9,090 nucleotides of DNA from Sediminibacterium sp. (GTDB lineage Bacteria; Bacteroidota; Bacteroidia; Chitinophagales; Chitinophagaceae). The DNA lies in NCBI GenBank assembly GCA_030832695.1, contig JAURIP010000048.1, forward strand, positions 1 to 9,090, given 5' to 3'. The translations under genes and the position numbers were made by a program. Shown here in pieces: positions 6,221-9,090 of the stretch (the first letter of the stretch is position 1; each line of letters begins with the position of its first letter). Under the pieces are notes generated by a model. It was not told the origin of the DNA. It searched no databases and saw only the letters and a list, made by a program, of their open reading frames with translations.

Positions 6221-7423
6221 TCATTTTTTTGCCTTTCTTCTAGCCAATTCCTTTCGGATTAACAATAATTCACGGCTAGTTTGACCATTTACGCTTGAAT
6301 TTTCCTGCGCACGACGCATCAAGTAAGGAATTACATCCTGAATGGGTCCAAATGGGAGATATTTGCTGACATTGTAATTTTCTAATGCCATATTAAAACT
6401 GATATGATCACTCATTCCAAACAATTGTGAAAAGTGTACTTTATTATCATTATTTGACATGCCTAGTTCCTGCATTTTGGTGACAATATTTAAATTGCTC
6501 TGTTCATTATGCGAAGCTAAAATCAAGGAAATATTTTCTTTGTTTTGAATACAATACAATGCAGCAGCATCAAAATCGATATCTGTTGCATTTTTATCAT
6601 GATGAATTGGTGAAGGATAATTCATTGCCAAAGCGCGTTCTCTTTCTTTTTCCATATACGCCCCACGAACTAATTTGACTCCCAATAAAAAATTGCCTTC
6701 CACTGCAAGCTGATGCGAAATTTTTAAAAAATGTAAGCGATCGTGACGATATAATTGATAAGTATTATACACCACTACTTTTTCTTTGTTGTACACGCCC
6801 ATTAATTCAATGGCCAAACGATCAATAGGATCCTGAATCCAAGTTTCTTCAGCATCTATTAAAATACCAATGCCTTTTTCATTGGCGACATCACAAATAG
6901 CATACATCCTTTCTCTCACCCTATCCCACTCGGTAGTTTGGCTTTCGCTATCATGAATACCACTTCGTAATCGAGGAGCTTCGTTCAAAGTTTCCAATAA
7001 ATTCATGCTGGCCAAACCTGTTAATTTTACACTAACAAACGGCACATTTTTTTCAGTTGCAGCGAATTCAACTGCTTCAATAATTTTTTCGGTGACTGCA
7101 TCAAAATTTTCTTCCCCGTCTTTTGCTTCCACCCCATAATCCAAAATAACTTGCACCCCATAAGATCCCAATTGCTTGGTCACCCTTGCTGAATCTTCTA
7201 ATGTTTCACCACCAACAAATTGTTTGAAAATGGTACTACGAATAATGCCGTTAACGGGCAACCCCGACTTCATTAAAAAAGGAGTCACATTGGTTGCAAT
7301 AGATACAATTAATGGGCTTTGAATTACAGTAAATAAAAAATTGGCTTTACGTAAATCGGCATTTGACTTGTAGGCAAATGCATTTTGGGTATTATCTAAA
7401 GATAGGTTCATACTAACGTTCAT
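6221..7423 (-). CDS. Proline dehydrogenase (monofunctional, FAD-dependent)
   Basis: It oxidises L-proline to delta-1-pyrroline-5-carboxylate with FAD and passes electrons to the respiratory chain, the first step of proline breakdown. The 400 residues form the PRODH TIM barrel without the DNA-binding or P5C-dehydrogenase parts of long PutA proteins. Motifs in order: VSVKLTGL (130-137), LIDAEETW (188-195), VVYNTYQLYRHD (217-228), GVKLVRGAYMEKER (248-261), LASHNEQS (302-309), FSQLFGMSDH (331-340) and PFGPIQDVIPYLMRRAQEN (357-375). R370 and R371 there should bind the proline carboxylate. The partner P5C dehydrogenase is not in this window. Two ATGs are possible, 7423 and 7411; I keep the first, though its leader would be only about 5 nt. 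It heads the thyA-folA operon, an unrelated pathway. Confidence 0.95.
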   Translation of the reverse strand: MNVSMNLSLDNTQNAFAYKSNADLRKANFLFTVIQSPLIVSIATNVTPFLMKSGLPVNGIIRSTIFKQFVGGETLEDSARVTKQLGSYGVQVILDYGVEAKDGEENFDAVTEKIIEAVEFAATEKNVPFVSVKLTGLASMNLLETLNEAPRLRSGIHDSESQTTEWDRVRERMYAICDVANEKGIGILIDAEETWIQDPIDRLAIELMGVYNKEKVVVYNTYQLYRHDRLHFLKISHQLAVEGNFLLGVKLVRGAYMEKERERALAMNYPSPIHHDKNATDIDFDAAALYCIQNKENISLILASHNEQSNLNIVTKMQELGMSNNDNKVHFSQLFGMSDHISFNMALENYNVSKYLPFGPIQDVIPYLMRRAQENSSVNGQTSRELLLIRKELARRKAKK

Positions 7424-7431
7424 TCGTGCTG

Positions 7432-7462
7432 CAAATATCGGTGGTTCTGCTTATACTTCAAA
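7432..7462 (-). promoter_or_regulatory. Predicted promoter of the proline dehydrogenase operon
   Basis: On the minus strand TTTG (7462-7459) is followed, after exactly 19 bp, by GATATTTG (7439-7432), a 7-of-8 match to the -7 consensus TAnnTTTG. This is the expected -33/-7 arrangement and the best complete promoter in the window. It fits within the 51-bp gap after the short-chain dehydrogenase stop. Predicted transcription start is near 7428, only about 5 nt before the ATG at 7423. Confidence 0.6.
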
Positions 7463-7474
7463 AGAATAAACAAG

Positions 7475-8185
7475 CTAAATTGCTTGATGGTTAAAGGGTT
7501 GCAAAACCATTTCACTTACCACGCCAGAACTAGGCTGTTGACACAAAAACCAAATGGATTTTGCAGCTTCCTCCGCTTGTATCATTTTATCTCTTTGTAC
7601 TCTTAAATCAATATTATCCCAGAATGGAGAATCTACGCCGCCGAGATAAACTTGTGTGATGCGTATTTCAGTTCGTTTCAACTCCTCTCTAATGGATTGC
7701 ATCATTCCTACCAACGCATATTTACTTGCGCAATAGGCGGCAGCCCCTGACATGGGGATTTTACCTAATATACCAGGAATATTGATAATAAGTCCTTTTT
7801 TTACTTCTATCATTTTAGGTAAAATTGCCTTTACTATTTCAAAAGTGCTCAATACATTTACTTGGTAGGACAATTGCATATCTGATACCTCCAATTGATT
7901 CAATGGTTTAATAATGCCAATGCCCGCAGCATTAATATATATATCAAATGACTCGTTTTCGATTTTTTTTACAAAGTTTTGAACTGAATCGGAATTTGAC
8001 AAATCCACTTCCAATATTTGCGATGCCGGCAATTGATTAGTTTCAGCTATTAAGTTTAATTTAGCGAATTGACGCCCTGCGATCCATACTTGCGCACCAC
8101 TATTATAAATTAGCTTAACTAAATGGGCACCAATACCTCCTGTTGCCCCCACAATGAGTACTTTTTTATTTTTTAAACTATCCAT
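7475..8185 (-). CDS. Short-chain dehydrogenase/reductase with Ser-to-Gly active-site change
   Basis: This 236-residue classical SDR is expected to be a cytoplasmic NAD(P)-dependent oxidoreductase of unknown substrate. The cofactor loop is VGATGGIGAH (12-21). R38 in AGR after the second strand suggests a preference for NADP(H). DL (61-62), NAAG (85-88) and the structural Asn N110 in YQVNV are present, as is the YCASK motif with Y151 and K155. The position 13 residues before the catalytic Tyr, normally Ser in NISS, is Gly138 (NIPG). The later part (SPFWDN, 186-191) resembles SDRs of the 3-oxoacyl-ACP reductase-like group, but the substrate cannot be named. The ATG at 8185 starts just before the first strand. 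The gene is leftward, 51 bp before proline dehydrogenase, and divergent from the epimerase. No good promoter box was found before it. Confidence 0.9.
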   Translation of the reverse strand: MDSLKNKKVLIVGATGGIGAHLVKLIYNSGAQVWIAGRQFAKLNLIAETNQLPASQILEVDLSNSDSVQNFVKKIENESFDIYINAAGIGIIKPLNQLEVSDMQLSYQVNVLSTFEIVKAILPKMIEVKKGLIINIPGILGKIPMSGAAAYCASKYALVGMMQSIREELKRTEIRITQVYLGGVDSPFWDNIDLRVQRDKMIQAEEAAKSIWFLCQQPSSGVVSEMVLQPFNHQAI

Positions 8186-8226
8186 ATAAATTTGCTATGT
8201 TTCTAAAATAACAAAGCAGCAGTCAA

Positions 8227-8244
8227 ATTGTTTAAATAAACAAT
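8227..8244. repeat. Perfect 18-bp inverted repeat, candidate operator between divergent genes
   Basis: ATTGTTTA (8227-8234) and TAAACAAT (8237-8244) are perfect 8-bp inverted arms around an AA centre. The repeat sits in the 91-bp gap between the leftward short-chain dehydrogenase (start 8185) and the rightward epimerase (start 8277), about 42 and 32 bp from the two starts. Size and symmetry fit a dimeric helix-turn-helix repressor site. No regulator gene is adjacent. Being purely AT-rich apart from two G/C pairs, it might also arise by chance. Confidence 0.4.
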
Positions 8245-8276
8245 GTAAATTTACCTGCAACTTAAAAAATAGTTAA

Positions 8277-9090
8277 TTGAAAATTGTAGCCACCCATATT
8301 TACCAATTCAAAATTCCAATGGTCCCTTTTACCATTGCTACAGGGACCATGCATTACGCACAAAATATACTCATTAAAGTAATGACCGATGAGGGTATTA
8401 TTGGTTATGGCGAGTGCTCGGCTTTCCCCATGATTGTGGGTGAAACACAACAAAGCTGCTATCTATTAGCCACGGATTTTGCCAACTATTGGAAAGGTAA
8501 AAATCCATTAGCAATTACGGAACGACTTAATGAACTGGATTTGATAATTGCTGGAAACTATACTGCAAAAAGCGCATTTGATATGGCCTTGTATGACATT
8601 GCAGCAAAGGCAGCTAATCAACCATTGTATGCTTTTTTAGGCGGCAGCCAAAAACCCATTGAATCCGATTTGACCATTGGTATTGACAGCCCTCAAAAAA
8701 TGGCGGCACAAGCCATTGATTTTGTCGCAAAAGGCGTGCGCATTATTAAAGTGAAACTAGGAAAACATCCAATCGAGGATGTGGAAAGAATTAAAGCAAT
8801 AAGAACTGCTATTGGAGATAAAATTATTTTACGTATTGATGCGAATCAAGGCTGGTCATCCGATGATGCATTAGGTGTATTAACAAATCTGTCAAAATAT
8901 ACTATTGAATTTTGCGAACAACCCATGCATAAGTACGAGGACGACTTTTTACCTGCGCTATGCAAGGCTTCCCCTATAAAAATAATGGCCGACGAATCGG
9001 TATTTACACAACATGATGCACGTAAACTGATTGCACAAAAAGCATGCGATTCCATTAATATCAAATTTTCAAAAAGTGGCGGCATTCAAG
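8277..9090 (+). CDS. Enolase-superfamily dipeptide epimerase, probably L-Ala-D/L-Glu epimerase (partial, runs off right edge)
   Basis: Members of this group interconvert L-Ala-D-Glu and L-Ala-L-Glu, or related dipeptides, in peptidoglycan peptide recycling. 271 residues are visible with no stop. The N-terminal capping domain includes GYGECSAFP (43-51) and GETQ (55-58). The barrel shows the catalytic KxK pair K158/K160 in IIKVKLG, the Mg ligands D188 (RIDANQGW), E214 (CEQP) and D239 (ADES), and the second-base lysine region NIKFSKSGG (261-269). This lysine-lysine arrangement is that of the muconate-lactonising/dipeptide epimerase subgroup. The start is TTG at 8277: a TAA (8274-8276) precedes it in frame, and MKIVATHIYQFKIP supplies the first strand expected in the family. 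The first ATG (8319) would remove 14 conserved-looking residues. The C-terminal substrate-specifying motif lies outside, so the exact dipeptide is open. Confidence 0.9.
   Translation, partial: MKIVATHIYQFKIPMVPFTIATGTMHYAQNILIKVMTDEGIIGYGECSAFPMIVGETQQSCYLLATDFANYWKGKNPLAITERLNELDLIIAGNYTAKSAFDMALYDIAAKAANQPLYAFLGGSQKPIESDLTIGIDSPQKMAAQAIDFVAKGVRIIKVKLGKHPIEDVERIKAIRTAIGDKIILRIDANQGWSSDDALGVLTNLSKYTIEFCEQPMHKYEDDFLPALCKASPIKIMADESVFTQHDARKLIAQKACDSINIKFSKSGGIQ

Larger units (their letters stand above)
2710..7423 (-). other. Predicted five-gene operon: proline dehydrogenase, thyA, folA, SAM methyltransferase, RsmF-like
   Basis: Five leftward genes follow one another with gaps of 35, 11, 3 and 18 bp, no visible terminator between them and one good promoter (7462-7432) ahead of the first. 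thyA and folA are metabolically coupled; the last gene acts on RNA. The 35-bp gap before thyA is the only place with room for an internal promoter, and I see only a poor TAAATTG there. Confidence 0.65.

Noticed and set aside
8246..8253. TAAATTTA as a -7 box for the epimerase
   Set aside because: It matches 7 of 8 consensus bases, but the nearest TTG upstream (8228-8230) is only 15 bp away and part of the palindrome; in such AT-rich DNA this is too weak to list as a feature.
8262..9085. Two leftward open frames near the right end (8453-8262 and 9085-8846)
   Set aside because: They are antisense to the epimerase, whose catalytic motifs are plainly readable on the plus strand.
1..9090. Search for mobile elements, CRISPR arrays, defence genes, tRNAs or toxin-antitoxin pairs
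   Set aside because: No transposase, integrase, spaced repeats, tRNA-like fold or small paired genes seen; the region is densely packed with housekeeping genes.

Overview
The window looks like a chromosomal housekeeping region of a Bacteroidota bacterium, probably near Chitinophagaceae (family-level placement is a guess). The evidence is AT-rich DNA, perfect or near-perfect copies of the Bacteroidota sigma-factor -7 box (TAnnTTTG), no Shine-Dalgarno motifs before any start, and several proteins in forms I know from that phylum: a monofunctional proline dehydrogenase, an RsmF-like RNA methyltransferase with a C-terminal extension, and a lysine-rich secreted double-psi beta-barrel protein. There are no mobile elements, CRISPR arrays, tRNAs or rRNAs.

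Layout. At the left edge, the first ten codons of a leftward gene (positions 30 to 1) read like the start of an FKBP-type prolyl isomerase. It diverges from fmt (+, 110-1045). The two predicted promoters overlap. fmt converges on a leftward pair: a secreted lysine-rich barrel protein (start 2634) followed after 9 bp by a lipoprotein that fuses rhodanese and thioredoxin domains. To the right lies a tight leftward cluster: proline dehydrogenase (7423), thyA (6185), folA (5379), a SAM-dependent methyltransferase (4884) and an RsmF-like rRNA cytosine methyltransferase (TTG start, 4068). Gaps are 35, 11, 3 and 18 bp, and a good promoter precedes the first gene. Upstream are a leftward short-chain dehydrogenase (8185-7475) and, divergent from it, a rightward enolase-superfamily dipeptide epimerase. 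The epimerase uses a TTG start at 8277 and runs off the right edge. The 91-bp divergent gap holds a perfect 18-bp inverted repeat.

How the genes fit together. ThyA oxidises methylene-tetrahydrofolate to dihydrofolate while making dTMP, and DHFR regenerates tetrahydrofolate. Fmt consumes formyl-tetrahydrofolate to formylate initiator Met-tRNA, so three of the genes work in one-carbon folate metabolism. The RNA methyltransferase acts in ribosome maturation. Proline dehydrogenase is metabolically unrelated to its operon neighbours. The rhodanese-thioredoxin lipoprotein and the barrel protein both act in the envelope.

I found no convincing undescribed defence or mobile system. The points worth a second look are modest: -7 boxes lying 4-8 bp from start codons (predicted leaderless or nearly leaderless mRNAs), overlapping divergent promoters, a short-chain dehydrogenase lacking the catalytic serine, two TTG starts fixed by upstream stops or homology, and the operator-like palindrome.
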